This document shows positions 9,099 through 18,347 of a stretch of DNA of 45,187 nucleotides, in pieces. Numbering within the stretch: the stretch's first letter is position 1; the number at the start of each line of letters is the position of its first letter. The notes under the pieces are model-generated. The model saw only the letters and a list, made by a program, of their open reading frames with translations, searched no databases and was not told the DNA's origin. Source of the stretch: Deltaproteobacteria bacterium (GTDB lineage Bacteria; Desulfobacterota; Syntrophia; Syntrophales; UBA6807). A program made the position numbers and the translations under genes. The stretch is from NCBI GenBank assembly GCA_011056835.1, contig DSDU01000096.1:1-45187 (forward strand). The letters are read 5' to 3'.

Positions 9099-9359
9099 TT
9101 AATCCGGAGTTACCAGAAAAACCTCATCTCCAGGTCGAACCCGGTCAGAGGTTTTTATTCCGATGTAATCGCCTTCAACGGCTTTTTCAACTTTCTCGTT
9201 ATTAATCTCCATAGAATTAATAAGTTCCTCGAAATCGGTCGTGTGTCCTGAGAATTTTATCGTATCACCCACTTTCAGCTCACCCGATGTAATCTTAACT
9301 GCTGCAACACTCGGTTTGGCAAAAAATTTTACAACCTCACCAATCTTTTCTTCAGCCAT
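9099..9359 (-). CDS. Free-standing EF-Tu domain 2-like beta-barrel protein
   Basis: An 86-residue protein with the pattern of translation-factor domain II. GEVVKFFAKPSVAAVKI is followed by LKVGDTIKFSGHTTDFE, then VEKAVEGDYIGIKTSDRVRPGDEVFLV, close to domain 2 of EF-Tu/SelB-type GTPases. There is no GTPase domain. Such proteins are known only as 'translation elongation factor-like'; no function is established that I know of. The start is ATG 9359, which has GGAGG 7 bases upstream; the ATG at 9377 and the 9389 start lack this. It has its own promoter and terminator just past the alpha operon, so it is not simply the last gene of the ribosomal cluster. Confidence 0.75.
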   Translation of the reverse strand: MAEEKIGEVVKFFAKPSVAAVKITSGELKVGDTIKFSGHTTDFEELINSMEINNEKVEKAVEGDYIGIKTSDRVRPGDEVFLVTPD

Positions 9360-9471
9360 GACCTGTCCTCCTTCCATTATTAGTTCCATAAATTATGACA
9401 TGATTTCTTTTATTGCACGTCGGTTCTTTATTTGGCGCGGCGAAAGATTAAAAAATATAAAAAGTGTCAAC

Positions 9472-9499
9472 ATTATAGAATTTTAAATGAAAAAAGCAA
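9472..9499 (-). promoter_or_regulatory. Promoter of the EF-Tu-domain gene
   Basis: On the minus strand, TTGCTT (9499-9494) and a perfect TATAAT (9477-9472) are 16 bases apart. The -35 lies inside the rplQ terminator. A TTGACA follows at 9470-9465 but has no good -10 at the right distance. The predicted leader before ATG 9359 is about 105 bases long. Confidence 0.5.
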
Positions 9500-9520
9500 G
9501 GTATTTATAACCTTGCTTTT
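9490..9520 (-). terminator. Terminator at the end of the ribosomal supercluster (after rplQ)
   Basis: On the minus strand AAAAGCAAGG and CCTTGCTTTT form a perfect 10-base-pair stem around a short AT loop, followed by more T residues. It lies about 70 bases after the rplQ stop and is the only strong terminator at the end of the alpha operon. Confidence 0.85.
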
Positions 9521-9587
9521 GTGCTGGCTCCTAAATATTTACAGCGCAACTCGGTGGTGCCGTGTATTTAAAAACTTTTTTTGTGTG

Positions 9588-9938
9588 CTAGACAAGTTCT
9601 ATCTGTGAAAGGGGTGCATTATCGCCGACTCGACGACCAAGTTTGATAATTCTCGTATACCCGCCTGCCCTCTCAACGTACCGAGGAGATAATTCATCAA
9701 AAACTTTTTTCGTAACTTCACGATCCCTGATATAGGAAAGTGCCTGCCTTCTGGCATGGAGCGTACCCCTCTTGCCTAAAGTGATCATTTTATCGGCAAC
9801 TCTCCTTAATTCCTTTGCTTTTACATCCGTCGTGACAATTTTTTCATGTTGCAGCAAGGATGTTACCATATTTCTCAACAAAGCCTTCCTATGGCTCGAA
9901 GTTCTTCCCAGTCTCTTTACAGCCTTTCTATGACGCAT
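9588..9938 (-). CDS. rplQ: 50S ribosomal protein L17 (bL17)
   Basis: Large-subunit protein near the exit tunnel. The 116-residue product begins [20 protein letters not shown], the invariant L17 start, which fixes the initiation codon at ATG 9938; the upstream in-frame extension overlaps rpoA and is not conserved. AAAGGA lies about 9 bases ahead. It is the last gene of the alpha operon, 34 bases after rpoA and before the terminator at 9490-9520. Confidence 0.97.
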   Translation of the reverse strand: MRHRKAVKRLGRTSSHRKALLRNMVTSLLQHEKIVTTDVKAKELRRVADKMITLGKRGTLHARRQALSYIRDREVTKKVFDELSPRYVERAGGYTRIIKLGRRVGDNAPLSQIELV

Positions 9939-9972
9939 TGAACTAAATTCCTTTCCGAAGCATGAGGATGTT

Positions 9973-10989
9973 CTATTCTTCGCTACTCTCCATTGTATCT
10001 TCTCTCTGTTCACCTAAAAAAGGATGGAAATCCATCTTCATACCGAGAGCGAGTCCCATTTCCGAGAGAATCTCTTTGATTTCATTCAGTGATTTTCTTC
10101 CGAAGTTCTTTGTTTTGAGCATTTCCGCTTCACTGCGCTGAACGAGCTCCCCTATGAGATGAATACCCGCATTCTTCAAGCAGTTTGCTGATCTGACTGA
10201 AAGTTCCAGCTCATCAACACTCTTGAACAGGTTTTCGTTGACTTGCTCTCTCTCTTCTTTTTTTTCCTCTTCCTCAATTTCTTCGATTTCTTCGAAGTTG
10301 ATAAAGGGATCAAGTTGCTCCTTCAATATCTTTGCAGCATACGCGACGGCATCCTCGGGAAAAACACTCCCATCTGTCCAAACTTCAAGCACAAGACGGT
10401 CGTAGTCGGTAATTTGGCCGACGCGGGCATATGAAACAGTGTATGTCACTTTTTTTATTGGCGAAAAGATTGCATCAATATTTATCGTGCCTTCCGGCTG
10501 ATCAGGATCCTTCTCTTTTTTTGCCGGAACATAGCCCTTCCCAAAATCGACAACCATCTCGGCGTTAAAAGAATGACCGCTTGACAGCGTTGCTATGTAA
10601 TGTTCCGGATTCAGTACGTCGACAGTACCATCCGTCATGATATCTCCTGCCGTTACGACACCACCCGTTGTCACATTAATACTTACTGTTTTTGCTCCAT
10701 CATGATGAAGTTTGAATCGAACGCCTTTTAGGTTGAGTATAATATCGGTAACATCTTCCTTCACACCGGGAACTGTTGAAAACTCATGAAGAACTCCGTC
10801 AATCCTAACGGATATAATAGCCGCACCGTAAATTGATGACAGGAGCACTCTTCGCAAGGCATTGCCCAGGGTATTACCGAATCCCTTCTCTAGCGGCTGG
10901 CACTCAAATTCACCATAATACTTTGTATGGGTCTTTTCATCAATTTCTATGCGTTTTGGTTTTATTAAGCTTCGCCAGTTTCTCTGCAT
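9973..10989 (-). CDS. rpoA: RNA polymerase alpha subunit
   Basis: Dimeric assembly platform of RNA polymerase. The N-terminal domain includes [16 protein letters not shown]. An acidic linker ([14 protein letters not shown]) leads to the C-terminal DNA- and activator-binding domain ([13 protein letters not shown]..., [11 protein letters not shown]). I chose ATG 10989 ([11 protein letters not shown]) because GGAAGG stands just upstream; ATG 11019 directly follows the rpsD stop and has no ribosome binding site. The length is 338 residues. The linker is unusually rich in glutamate but otherwise ordinary. Confidence 0.97.
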   Translation of the reverse strand: MQRNWRSLIKPKRIEIDEKTHTKYYGEFECQPLEKGFGNTLGNALRRVLLSSIYGAAIISVRIDGVLHEFSTVPGVKEDVTDIILNLKGVRFKLHHDGAKTVSINVTTGGVVTAGDIMTDGTVDVLNPEHYIATLSSGHSFNAEMVVDFGKGYVPAKKEKDPDQPEGTINIDAIFSPIKKVTYTVSYARVGQITDYDRLVLEVWTDGSVFPEDAVAYAAKILKEQLDPFINFEEIEEIEEEEKKEEREQVNENLFKSVDELELSVRSANCLKNAGIHLIGELVQRSEAEMLKTKNFGRKSLNEIKEILSEMGLALGMKMDFHPFLGEQREDTMESSEE

Positions 10990-11019
10990 AATTTTCCTTC
11001 CCTTTAACAATGGGTTCAT

Positions 11020-11646
11020 TTACTTGGAGTAAAGCTCAACCACCAGTTGCTCCTGCATCGGCATCGTCAATTCTTCACGTGTGGGTAATCGCTTGACAAT
11101 ACCGGTATAGCTATCCTTATCCAATTCCAACCATTGCGGGACACCCCTTCTGGCGACCGTTTCGACGGCTTCGCTGATCCGACCAACTGTTCTGCTTTTC
11201 TCTTTAACCTTTATTGTATCTCCGACCTTGACAAGATATGACGGTATATTAACTTTTTTGCCATTAACCAGGAAGTGATTATGCCGTATAAGCTGCCGCG
11301 CTTCATGGCGTGACGCGGACAACCCAAATCGATATACCATATTATCTAATCTCCGCTCGAGGAAAATAAGAAGATTCGTACCGGTCACACCCTTCTGCCT
11401 ATCTGCCTTTGTAAAATATCCTCTGAATTGTTTCTCAAGAAGACCATACATTCTTTTGACCTTCTGCTTTTCCCGAAGCTGAATACCATAATCCGTCCGC
11501 TTCCGCCTAGATTGTCCATGTTCTCCAGGAGCGTAGCCACGCCTTTCAAAAGCACATTTATCACTGTAACATCTGTCTCCCTTGAGAAACAGCTTTAAAC
11601 CTTCACTTCGGCATAATCTACATAATGAACCTCTATAACGTGCCAA
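11020..11646 (-). CDS. rpsD: 30S ribosomal protein S4 (uS4), zinc-binding form
   Basis: Primary 16S rRNA-binding protein of the small subunit body; in E. coli it also represses the alpha operon. The 208-residue product has an N-terminal Cys cluster (CRLC at residues 9-12, then further Cys at about 26 and 31), the zinc-binding C+ form, followed by the S4 domain ([22 protein letters not shown]). It starts at TTG 11646, supported by GGAGG 6 bases upstream and by the conserved start MARYRGS. Confidence 0.97.
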   Translation of the reverse strand: MARYRGSLCRLCRSEGLKLFLKGDRCYSDKCAFERRGYAPGEHGQSRRKRTDYGIQLREKQKVKRMYGLLEKQFRGYFTKADRQKGVTGTNLLIFLERRLDNMVYRFGLSASRHEARQLIRHNHFLVNGKKVNIPSYLVKVGDTIKVKEKSRTVGRISEAVETVARRGVPQWLELDKDSYTGIVKRLPTREELTMPMQEQLVVELYSK

Positions 11647-11685
11647 AGTATTCCTCCATTTCTTTTTTTAATGTATTTATAGTCG

Positions 11686-12078
11686 TTATACTCTTCGTTT
11701 TTTCGGGGGCCGGCAACCATTATGAGGAATGGGAGTAACGTCTTTAATCATCGTTATGTTTACGCCAGCCGACTGTATCGCTCTCAATGCCGATTCACGG
11801 CCTGAACCCGGACCTTTTACATATACCTGAACCGTTCTTAATCCGTGTTCTTTTGCCTTTTTGACTGCCTCCTCTCCGGCCTGCTGTGCCGCAAAGGGAG
11901 TTCCCTTTCTTGATCCCTTAAACCCCTGAACTCCGCTTGAAGACCAAGAGATGACATTACCGCTTACGTCCGTAATCGTAACAATAGTATTATTGAAGGT
12001 AGACTGAATGTGGGCAACACCTTCACTGATATTTTTCTTTTCTTTTTTCTTTCCGCTTTTTCTCGCGCGTCTAGCCAT
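11686..12078 (-). CDS. rpsK: 30S ribosomal protein S11 (uS11)
   Basis: Platform protein of the small subunit, next to the mRNA exit. The 130-residue product has the conserved core [16 protein letters not shown] and the C-terminal [16 protein letters not shown]. The ATG has GGAGG four bases upstream. It sits between rpsM (18 bases) and rpsD (39 bases) in the usual alpha-operon order. Confidence 0.98.
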   Translation of the reverse strand: MARRARKSGKKKEKKNISEGVAHIQSTFNNTIVTITDVSGNVISWSSSGVQGFKGSRKGTPFAAQQAGEEAVKKAKEHGLRTVQVYVKGPGSGRESALRAIQSAGVNITMIKDVTPIPHNGCRPPKKRRV

Positions 12079-12096
12079 TTTTCCTCCGGATCTTCC

Positions 12097-12465
12097 TTAT
12101 TTCCGTTTTCCGCCAATTGCTCGCCGTGGACCTTTTCTCGTCCGTGCATTTGTGCATGTTCGCTGTCCCCGCACCGGGAGACCTTTTCTATGCCTTAAAC
12201 CCCGGTAAGCCCCGATATCCATAAGTCGTTTCATCGACATAGCAATTTCTCGTCTCAGGTCACCCTCAACCTTGTGCTCCTTATCGATGATATCTCTTAT
12301 GGCGGTAACCTGCTCGTCTAAGAGGTCGTCGCTTTTAGTATCAAATTCTATGCCGGCTTCTTCAAGTATAACTCGCGCTTTTGACCTTCCGATTCCGTAA
12401 ATATAGGTCAGAGCAATTTCCATTCTTTTATTTTTCGGTAAATCAACACCCGCAATTCTTGCCAC
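12097..12465 (-). CDS. rpsM: 30S ribosomal protein S13 (uS13)
   Basis: Small-subunit head protein that contacts the P-site tRNA and the large subunit. The 122-residue product begins [14 protein letters not shown] and carries the helix-two-turns-helix and basic tail ([15 protein letters not shown]). It starts at GTG 12465, with AGGAGG 10 bases upstream. It follows rpmJ by 21 bases. Confidence 0.98.
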   Translation of the reverse strand: MARIAGVDLPKNKRMEIALTYIYGIGRSKARVILEEAGIEFDTKSDDLLDEQVTAIRDIIDKEHKVEGDLRREIAMSMKRLMDIGAYRGLRHRKGLPVRGQRTCTNARTRKGPRRAIGGKRK

Positions 12466-12486
12466 CGTCTGCTAACCTCCTGTATT

Positions 12487-12600
12487 TTAACCCTGTCGTT
12501 GTTTGTGCTTCGGGTCTTCACATATTACACGCAGTACGCCACGTCGCTTAATAATTTTACATTTACTGCACATCTTTTTTACTGAAGCTCGTACCTTCAT
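12487..12600 (-). CDS. rpmJ: 50S ribosomal protein L36 (bL36), zinc-ribbon form
   Basis: A 37-residue protein. It begins [15 protein letters not shown] and ends [10 protein letters not shown]. Cys11, Cys14, Cys27 and His32 form the zinc ribbon, so this is the C+ paralogue. It lies between infA and rpsM, the standard infA-rpmJ-rpsM order, and its length and sequence leave no doubt about identity. Confidence 0.97.
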   Translation of the reverse strand: MKVRASVKKMCSKCKIIKRRGVLRVICEDPKHKQRQG

Positions 12601-12644
12601 GTTTTAACTCCCCTATTATTCCGACAAAACTCTCTGTAAGAACT

Positions 12645-12863
12645 CTATTTTGTCCTGTAAACTATCCGTCCCCGTGTTAGGTCGTATGGTGAAAGCTCAA
12701 CGGTTACTTTATCTCCCGGCAGAATCTTGATGAAGTGCATCCTCATTTTTCCTGAAATATGCGCAAGAACCCTGTGTCCATTTTCAAGCTCCACACGGAA
12801 CATGGCATTCGGAAGTGGTTCAATAACCTTACCCTCTACAACAATTGCCTCTTCTTTTGCCAT
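12645..12863 (-). CDS. infA: Translation initiation factor IF-1
   Basis: Binds the A site of the 30S subunit during initiation. The product is exactly 72 residues from ATG 12863 ([13 protein letters not shown]...), the family length; the upstream in-frame extension is not conserved. The OB-fold core includes [14 protein letters not shown]-like sequence (here [14 protein letters not shown]) and [11 protein letters not shown]. It is 51 bases after map and 44 before rpmJ. Confidence 0.98.
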   Translation of the reverse strand: MAKEEAIVVEGKVIEPLPNAMFRVELENGHRVLAHISGKMRMHFIKILPGDKVTVELSPYDLTRGRIVYRTK

Positions 12864-12914
12864 ATGTTTCGTCTCCATATACTCTAACGAGCAACAATGA
12901 CAGATCATGTGCCG

Positions 12915-13664
12915 TTATGCATGTTTACTTAATATATCGGGACCATCTTCCGTAATAGCGACAGTATGTTCAAAATGTGCAGAGAGTTTGCCATCCAATG
13001 TTACGACTGTCCAACCGTCCTTCATCACCTTGACGTGATATGTACCCTCGTTCACCATCGGTTCGATCGCGAAAACCATCCCAGCCTTCAGGGCGATACC
13101 TCGTCCTTGAATCCCAAAATTCGGAATTTGAGGTTCCTCATGGAGTTTCCGGCCGATCCCGTGTCCAACAAAATCTCTCACGACGGAAAATCCTGCACGT
13201 TCAACATGATTCTGAACAGCGGCAGAAATATCGCCCAATCGATTTTTCGTCCGTGCTTCGGCAATTCCTTTATAAAGGGCTTCGTTTGTTACGTCGATCA
13301 GTCTCTTCGCATTCCCTGAAACGTTACCAACAGGAATGGTCATTGCTGAATCACCGTAGTATCCTTGATAATATGAGCCAAAGTCAAGGCTTACGATATC
13401 ACCATCTTTCAGCACTCGATCCGACGGTATGCCATGGACAACTTCAGAATTCACGGAAACACACAATGACGAAGGGTAGCCCATATATCCTTTAAAGGCC
13501 GGCTTAGCCCCTTTCTTCAGTGTCATTTCCTCAGCATATCGATCAAGATCCTGAGTCGTTATGCCTGGTTGTATTAATGTCTTCAAGCACTCCAAAACCT
13601 CGGCTACGATTTGATTGCTCACCCGCAACTGTTCTATTTCTTCACGAGATTTCAATATAACCAT
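12915..13664 (-). CDS. map: Methionine aminopeptidase, type I
   Basis: Removes the initiator methionine from nascent proteins. The 249-residue enzyme has the expected metal-ligand blocks: SLDFGSYYQGYYGDSAMT (two Asp), VGHGIGRKLHEEP (His) and FAIEPMVNEG plus HFEHTVAI (two Glu). It directly follows secY by 28 bases; adk, which usually lies between them, is missing here. The ribosome binding site is weak, so translation may be coupled to secY. Confidence 0.96.
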   Translation of the reverse strand: MVILKSREEIEQLRVSNQIVAEVLECLKTLIQPGITTQDLDRYAEEMTLKKGAKPAFKGYMGYPSSLCVSVNSEVVHGIPSDRVLKDGDIVSLDFGSYYQGYYGDSAMTIPVGNVSGNAKRLIDVTNEALYKGIAEARTKNRLGDISAAVQNHVERAGFSVVRDFVGHGIGRKLHEEPQIPNFGIQGRGIALKAGMVFAIEPMVNEGTYHVKVMKDGWTVVTLDGKLSAHFEHTVAITEDGPDILSKHA

Positions 13665-13692
13665 AACAAAACGATCTCGACTCGGTGAGTTG

Positions 13693-15000
13693 TCACCGTC
13701 TCCGTCCGATCCGCCCCTTTTTCATGAATCCCTCGTATTGCCGGGTCAACATATGTGCTTCTATTTGCCCCGCAGTATCAAGAGCAACACCGACAACGAT
13801 GAGAAGAGCCGTACCGCCGAAGTAAAAGGGAACATTAAACTTACTTATTAGAATACTCGGCAGGACACATACCGCTGATACGTACAGGGCACCGCTGAAT
13901 GTCAATCGTGTCAGGATCTTATCGATATATGCCGCCGTTCGTTTCCCCGGTCTGATTCCAGGAACGTAGCCACCGTGCTTCTTCATATTGTCAGCCACAT
14001 CGACGGGGTTAAAAGTTACCGCCGTGTAAAAATAGCAGAAAAATATTATAAATGCCACGTACAGGGATTCGTAGAGCAGTCTCCCCGGCATAAGATAGTC
14101 TGAGACTGCGTTCATCCACGGATGCGGCACGAAATTCGCTATTGTCGCCGGAAACATAATGATGGACGACGCAAATATAGGAGGAATGACACCGGCGGTA
14201 TTGACTTTCAAGGGCAAATGCGTTGTTTGCCCACCGTACATCTTCCTTCCGATGATCCTCTTAGCATATTGTACCGGTATCCTTCGCTGTCCACTCTCAA
14301 CAAACACGATGAGCCCAACAACGGCAAGCATCAGAACGAAAAGAATAACGATGAAAAAGATACCCATCTCACCCGTGGACAACAGACGAAACGTATTGAT
14401 AAGACCTTCCGGACCTCTTGCTATGATGCCCGCAAAAATGATGAGAGATATACCGTTTCCTATACCTTTTTCAGTAATGGTTTCACCAAGCCACATAATA
14501 AAGGACGTACCGGCAGTCAGAGTGATGACACTCATGAGTCGGAACCCCCAGCCCGGGTGAAGAACAATGGATACACCTGTGGGTCCCGCCATATTCTCCA
14601 ATCCAATAGCAATACCGAATCCCTGAATCACACTGAGGATAACCGTTCCGTATCGCGTATACTGGGTAATCTTTCTTCTCCCGGCTTCTCCCTCCTTAGA
14701 GAGTCGCTCAAGATGAGGAAACACCACCGTCAACAGTTGAAGAATGATTGAGGCACTGATGTATGGCATGATTCCCAGGGCAAACACGGAAAGCGTGCTC
14801 AGCGCTCCCCCTGCGAACATATCAAAGAGCCCTAAGAGTGAACCCTTGGCCTGATCGAAAAATGCAGCAAGCGCCTGCGTATCGATTCCCGGCGTAGGAA
14901 CGTGTACCCCGATTCTGTATATCGCGAGAAGAAGCAACGTATATAGTATTCTCTTCTGCAGTTCTGGAATCTTCGCAATGTTTCGAAAGCCACCTATCAC
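13693..15000 (-). CDS. secY: Protein translocase subunit SecY
   Basis: Channel-forming subunit of the SecYEG translocon in the inner membrane. The 435-residue protein has about ten membrane segments, an N-terminal plug region (PTPGIDTQALAAFF) and the conserved cytoplasmic loops (VESGQRRIPVQYAKR; FYTAVTFNPVDVADNMKKHGG). It starts at GTG 15000, one base after the rplO stop, with GAGG upstream, so the two genes are tightly coupled. secE lies far upstream in the same supercluster, and secG lies on the other strand at 42535. Confidence 0.98.
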   Translation of the reverse strand: MIGGFRNIAKIPELQKRILYTLLLLAIYRIGVHVPTPGIDTQALAAFFDQAKGSLLGLFDMFAGGALSTLSVFALGIMPYISASIILQLLTVVFPHLERLSKEGEAGRRKITQYTRYGTVILSVIQGFGIAIGLENMAGPTGVSIVLHPGWGFRLMSVITLTAGTSFIMWLGETITEKGIGNGISLIIFAGIIARGPEGLINTFRLLSTGEMGIFFIVILFVLMLAVVGLIVFVESGQRRIPVQYAKRIIGRKMYGGQTTHLPLKVNTAGVIPPIFASSIIMFPATIANFVPHPWMNAVSDYLMPGRLLYESLYVAFIIFFCYFYTAVTFNPVDVADNMKKHGGYVPGIRPGKRTAAYIDKILTRLTFSGALYVSAVCVLPSILISKFNVPFYFGGTALLIVVGVALDTAGQIEAHMLTRQYEGFMKKGRIGRRR

Positions 15001-15001
15001 T

Positions 15002-15442
15002 TTAGATAACCTCTACCGAACCACCTGACGCTTCAATTTTCTCACGTGCACTTCTGCTGACTCCACTTACTTTAACCGTCAGGGGATATGTGATCTCACC
15101 CTTACCGAGTAATTTAATTCCGTCACCTGCCTTTTTAATAATTCCTAACTCCAGAAGATGAGTGGCATCAACGACCGAACCTTCCTCGAACTTATTCAAC
15201 ACTTCAAGGTTGATGGTGATAATATTTTTCCGAAACTGATTGCTGAATCCCCGCTTTGGCAACCTTCGCGTCAAGGGCATCTGTCCTCCCTCGAATCCGG
15301 GCTTTACGCCTCCTCCGGAACGGGCGTTTTGCCCTTTCGAACCCTTACAGGATGTTCCTCCATGACCGGATCCATTGCCTCGACCGACACGCTTTCTCTT
15401 TTTTTTTGCACCGACAGGCGGTTTTAATTCACTTAATTTCAT
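15002..15442 (-). CDS. rplO: 50S ribosomal protein L15 (uL15)
   Basis: Large-subunit assembly protein. The 146-residue product has the typical glycine-rich basic N-terminal arm ([15 protein letters not shown]) and globular C-terminal domain ending SGGSVEVI. It follows rpmD by 5 bases and is followed by secY after one base, as in most bacterial spc operons. Confidence 0.98.
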   Translation of the reverse strand: MKLSELKPPVGAKKKRKRVGRGNGSGHGGTSCKGSKGQNARSGGGVKPGFEGGQMPLTRRLPKRGFSNQFRKNIITINLEVLNKFEEGSVVDATHLLELGIIKKAGDGIKLLGKGEITYPLTVKVSGVSRSAREKIEASGGSVEVI

Positions 15443-15447
15443 GCCTT

Positions 15448-15636
15448 TTACACCTCACATTCTTCGACAGAAATCAGGTGAGAAACCTTCTGTATCATAC
15501 CTCTGATTTCGGCAGTATCCATCAACAAGACTGTTTTATTCATTTTTTTCAGCCCCAAACCGCTGAGAACTTTTTTCTGCTTATCCGGTCTTCCTATGGG
15601 ACTCCTCACCAGCGTTATTTTCAACTTATTTCCCAC
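15448..15636 (-). CDS. rpmD: 50S ribosomal protein L30 (uL30)
   Basis: Small large-subunit protein, 62 residues, with the L30 core [20 protein letters not shown] and [13 protein letters not shown]. It starts at GTG 15636, with GAGGTG 7 bases upstream. Position between rpsE and rplO is standard. Confidence 0.95.
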   Translation of the reverse strand: MGNKLKITLVRSPIGRPDKQKKVLSGLGLKKMNKTVLLMDTAEIRGMIQKVSHLISVEECEV

Positions 15637-15663
15637 GATTATGCACCTCTATCCCAACAATCT

Positions 15664-16161
15664 CTATGCCTCAACAGCGGTACTTGTCCCGAGACGTGCC
15701 ACTATATCTTGTTCACTCTTGAGTTTTATCAAACCGTCCATCGTCGCTTTTACAAGATTATGCGGATTGTGAGAACCCAGACATTTCGTCAAAATGTTAT
15801 GAATCCCCGCACATTCAAGAATTGCCCTGACGGCGCCACCGGCAATAAGACCGGTTCCTTCCGAGGCCGGTTTCAACATGACCTTACCTGCACCATACCT
15901 CCCGATTATCTCGTGAGGTATCGTATGTTCCATGAGGGCAATCTTTTTCATGTTCTTTTTGGCCTTTTCCATACCCTTCCTGATTGCCACTGGCACTTCC
16001 TGCGCTTTTCCCAATCCAACGCCAACCGAACCGTTTCCATCACCGACAACGACAATAGCGCTGAACCTGAATCTTCGACCGCCCTTGACGACCTTAGCCG
16101 TCCTCATAATCGCGATTACCTTGTCAAGAAGTTCTAATTCTTCCATAAGTCCCTTTTCCAC
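15664..16161 (-). CDS. rpsE: 30S ribosomal protein S5 (uS5)
   Basis: Small-subunit protein at the mRNA entry channel, important for fidelity. The core [21 protein letters not shown] followed by [19 protein letters not shown] marks S5 clearly. The frame opens at GTG 16161 (165 residues); ATG 16146 (MEELELLDK) with AGGGA just upstream is a realistic alternative that would give 160 residues. Confidence 0.97.
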   Translation of the reverse strand: MEKGLMEELELLDKVIAIMRTAKVVKGGRRFRFSAIVVVGDGNGSVGVGLGKAQEVPVAIRKGMEKAKKNMKKIALMEHTIPHEIIGRYGAGKVMLKPASEGTGLIAGGAVRAILECAGIHNILTKCLGSHNPHNLVKATMDGLIKLKSEQDIVARLGTSTAVEA

Positions 16162-16197
16162 TTCATCTGCTTATAAAGTAATATTTCTTACCGATCA

Positions 16198-16566
16198 CTA
16201 GAATTTCAGGCCCGCTTCGCGCGCTCCTTCGGCTAACGCCTTCACTCTTCCGTGGTAGAGAAATGGCCCCCTGTCAAACACGGCCGTTGTTATATTTCGA
16301 GCAGTCAATTTTTGTGCGACCAAAGACCCAACTTTTCTTGCCGCTTCACTTTTTTTCAATCCAGAGAGATTTCCTCTGAGCTCTTTGCTCAGCGTGGAAG
16401 CGCTTGCTATCGTCTGTCCCACATCATCTGCCACAGCCTGCACATAGATATGCTTCGCACTCCGAAATACTGAAAGACGGGGTCTATCTTCGGTGCCGAA
16501 AAGTTTCCCTCTTACTCTTTGTTTCCGCTTTGCCCTAATTTGTTCTAATTTCTTTATTGAACCCAA
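16198..16566 (-). CDS. rplR: 50S ribosomal protein L18 (uL18)
   Basis: 5S rRNA-binding protein of the central protuberance. The 122-residue product contains [18 protein letters not shown] and ends [18 protein letters not shown], both typical. It starts at TTG 16566 with GAGGT 7 bases upstream, and no ATG or GTG offers a better start. Lies 23 bases after rplF. Confidence 0.97.
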   Translation of the reverse strand: MGSIKKLEQIRAKRKQRVRGKLFGTEDRPRLSVFRSAKHIYVQAVADDVGQTIASASTLSKELRGNLSGLKKSEAARKVGSLVAQKLTARNITTAVFDRGPFLYHGRVKALAEGAREAGLKF

Positions 16567-16589
16567 CGTCGGACCTCTCTATCTAAAAA

Positions 16590-17132
16590 TTATTTTCCGG
16601 CAGACTTGCCAATTTTCCTTCTGATCTTCTCACCGGCATATCTGATCCCCTTTCCTTTATAGGGTTCGGGCTTTTTAATGCTTCGTATCTGGGCCGCTAC
16701 TCGTCCTACGAATTCCTTATCAAAACCGGACACAACCATGTTGACCTGTTTGTCAATCTTGATGGATATACCTTCAGGAATCGCATATTCCACAGGTTTT
16801 GAATAGCCGACAAATAATCTGAGAATCTTATCATCGACCAACTCTGCCCGATATCCGACACCACTGATTTCAAGGCCCTTTGTAAAGCCGGAACTTACAC
16901 CGGTTACCATATTGTCGATTAATGTCCTCACAAGACCGTGAAAGGATCTTCCTTTCTTATCATCTGCAACCCTCTGTATAATTATCATGTTGTCGTCTAT
17001 AACAACTTTCACTTCGCTCGGAATATTCTGCGACAACTTTCCCTTCGGACCGTCAACAACCACCATCGACTCTTCCACGGCAACCTTGACGTCACTTGGA
17101 ATTTCTATCGATTTTCTACCAATTCTAGACAT
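16590..17132 (-). CDS. rplF: 50S ribosomal protein L6 (uL6)
   Basis: Large-subunit protein near the factor-binding site. The 180-residue product begins MSRIGRKSIEIP and carries the C-terminal signature PEPYKGKGIRYAGEKIRRK. Two repeated alpha/beta domains match the family length. Standard place between rpsH and rplR. Confidence 0.98.
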   Translation of the reverse strand: MSRIGRKSIEIPSDVKVAVEESMVVVDGPKGKLSQNIPSEVKVVIDDNMIIIQRVADDKKGRSFHGLVRTLIDNMVTGVSSGFTKGLEISGVGYRAELVDDKILRLFVGYSKPVEYAIPEGISIKIDKQVNMVVSGFDKEFVGRVAAQIRSIKKPEPYKGKGIRYAGEKIRRKIGKSAGK

Positions 17133-17167
17133 GCGTGAATCTCCCAGTTACCCTTGCGTGTTGTTTT

Positions 17168-17572
17168 CTACCATACATTACAGAGAATCTCCCCCCCGAC
17201 ATTCATGTCACGCGCCTCTTTGTCGGTTATAATACCCCGTGATGTCGAAAGGACTGCTATGCCATACCCATTGAGAACTTCGGGGATTTCTTTACTTCCA
17301 ACATAGAATCTCCGCCCCGGTTTACTCACTCTTTGAATATCCGTAATAATTCTTTCATTCGAATCCGAATATCTCAGGTAGATTCTCAACAGCCCCATCC
17401 GTCGTTTGCCGTCCCGCTTAACTTCAAATCCACTTATATAACCGCTCTTCTTCAGGACTTTTGCAATATTCAAATTCATCTTCGAAAAAAGCACATCCGC
17501 ACTTTTAAACTTTCGATGATTTGCATTCCTTACCCTTGTCAGCATATCAGCAATAGGATCCGACATTCCCAT
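17168..17572 (-). CDS. rpsH: 30S ribosomal protein S8 (uS8)
   Basis: Central-domain 16S rRNA binder; in E. coli the repressor of the spc operon. The 134-residue product has SDPIADMLTRVRNAN near the start and the C-terminal block GIAVLSTSRGIITDKEAR. I keep ATG 17572 because GGAG lies 8 bases upstream; ATG 17566 is also possible. Follows the S14 gene by 12 bases. Confidence 0.97.
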   Translation of the reverse strand: MGMSDPIADMLTRVRNANHRKFKSADVLFSKMNLNIAKVLKKSGYISGFEVKRDGKRRMGLLRIYLRYSDSNERIITDIQRVSKPGRRFYVGSKEIPEVLNGYGIAVLSTSRGIITDKEARDMNVGGEILCNVW

Positions 17573-17584
17573 AAGGCTTCTCCT

Positions 17585-17770
17585 CTACCAACTCGACTTT
17601 ATCACACCGGGCAATGCCCCGTTTGATGCGAGTTTTCTCAAACATAACCTACACATATCAAATTTTCTGTAATACGCCCGCGGTCGTCCGCAGAGGGGAC
17701 ATCTATTATACTCCCTTACAGCAAATTTCTTCGTCCGTGTCGCTTTTGCAATTAAGGATTTTTTCGCCAC
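17585..17770 (-). CDS. rpsZ: 30S ribosomal protein S14 type Z (uS14), zinc form
   Basis: Short, zinc-binding S14 of the small-subunit head. The 61-residue product has two CxxC pairs (CPLCGRP and CRLC) and the conserved tail [10 protein letters not shown] place the start at GTG 17770, which gives the family length and has GGAGG 7 bases upstream; a second in-frame GTG at 17776 touches that ribosome binding site. The gene is often labelled rpsN. Between rplE and rpsH as usual. Confidence 0.96.
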   Translation of the reverse strand: MAKKSLIAKATRTKKFAVREYNRCPLCGRPRAYYRKFDMCRLCLRKLASNGALPGVIKSSW

Positions 17771-17793
17771 GCTCACTCCTCCGGGTTTATCTG

Positions 17794-18333
17794 CTAATTT
17801 CTAAAAGGAACTCCCATCAACCGCAACAATTGTCGAGCCTCATCATCAGACTTTGCCGATGTAACAATCGTAATGTTCATTCCTCTCACTTTGTCGATTT
17901 TATCATATTCAATTTCAGGAAAAATGAACTGTTCCCTCACGCCGAGAGAAAAATTCCCCCGTCCATCAAAAGATCGAGGTGAAATTCCTCTAAAATCCCT
18001 TATGCGCGGAATTGCAACATTGACCAGTCTGTCAAAAAACTCATACATTCTTTCGCTTCGCAACGTAACCGAACAACCGATAGACATTCCCTTCCTGACT
18101 TTAAACGTTGCTATCGATTTTTTCGCTTTCGTGATCACCGGCTTCTGTCCAACAATCACGGAAAGTTCGTCAGCTGCATTATCGAGCACTTTGATATTCT
18201 GGGTGGCCTCACCAAGCCCCATATTTACAACAATTTTCTCGATCTTAGGAACTTGCATCGTATTTCTATAATTAAATTCCTTCATTAACGCAGGAATGAC
18301 TTCTTTTTTATAATATTCTTTCAAACGTGCCAT
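17794..18333 (-). CDS. rplE: 50S ribosomal protein L5 (uL5)
   Basis: 5S rRNA-binding protein that bridges to the small subunit. The 179-residue product has [15 protein letters not shown] near the N-terminus and the loop [19 protein letters not shown], both diagnostic. Located 14 bases after rplX. Confidence 0.98.
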   Translation of the reverse strand: MARLKEYYKKEVIPALMKEFNYRNTMQVPKIEKIVVNMGLGEATQNIKVLDNAADELSVIVGQKPVITKAKKSIATFKVRKGMSIGCSVTLRSERMYEFFDRLVNVAIPRIRDFRGISPRSFDGRGNFSLGVREQFIFPEIEYDKIDKVRGMNITIVTSAKSDDEARQLLRLMGVPFRN

Positions 18334-18347
18334 GAATTTCCCTCGTC

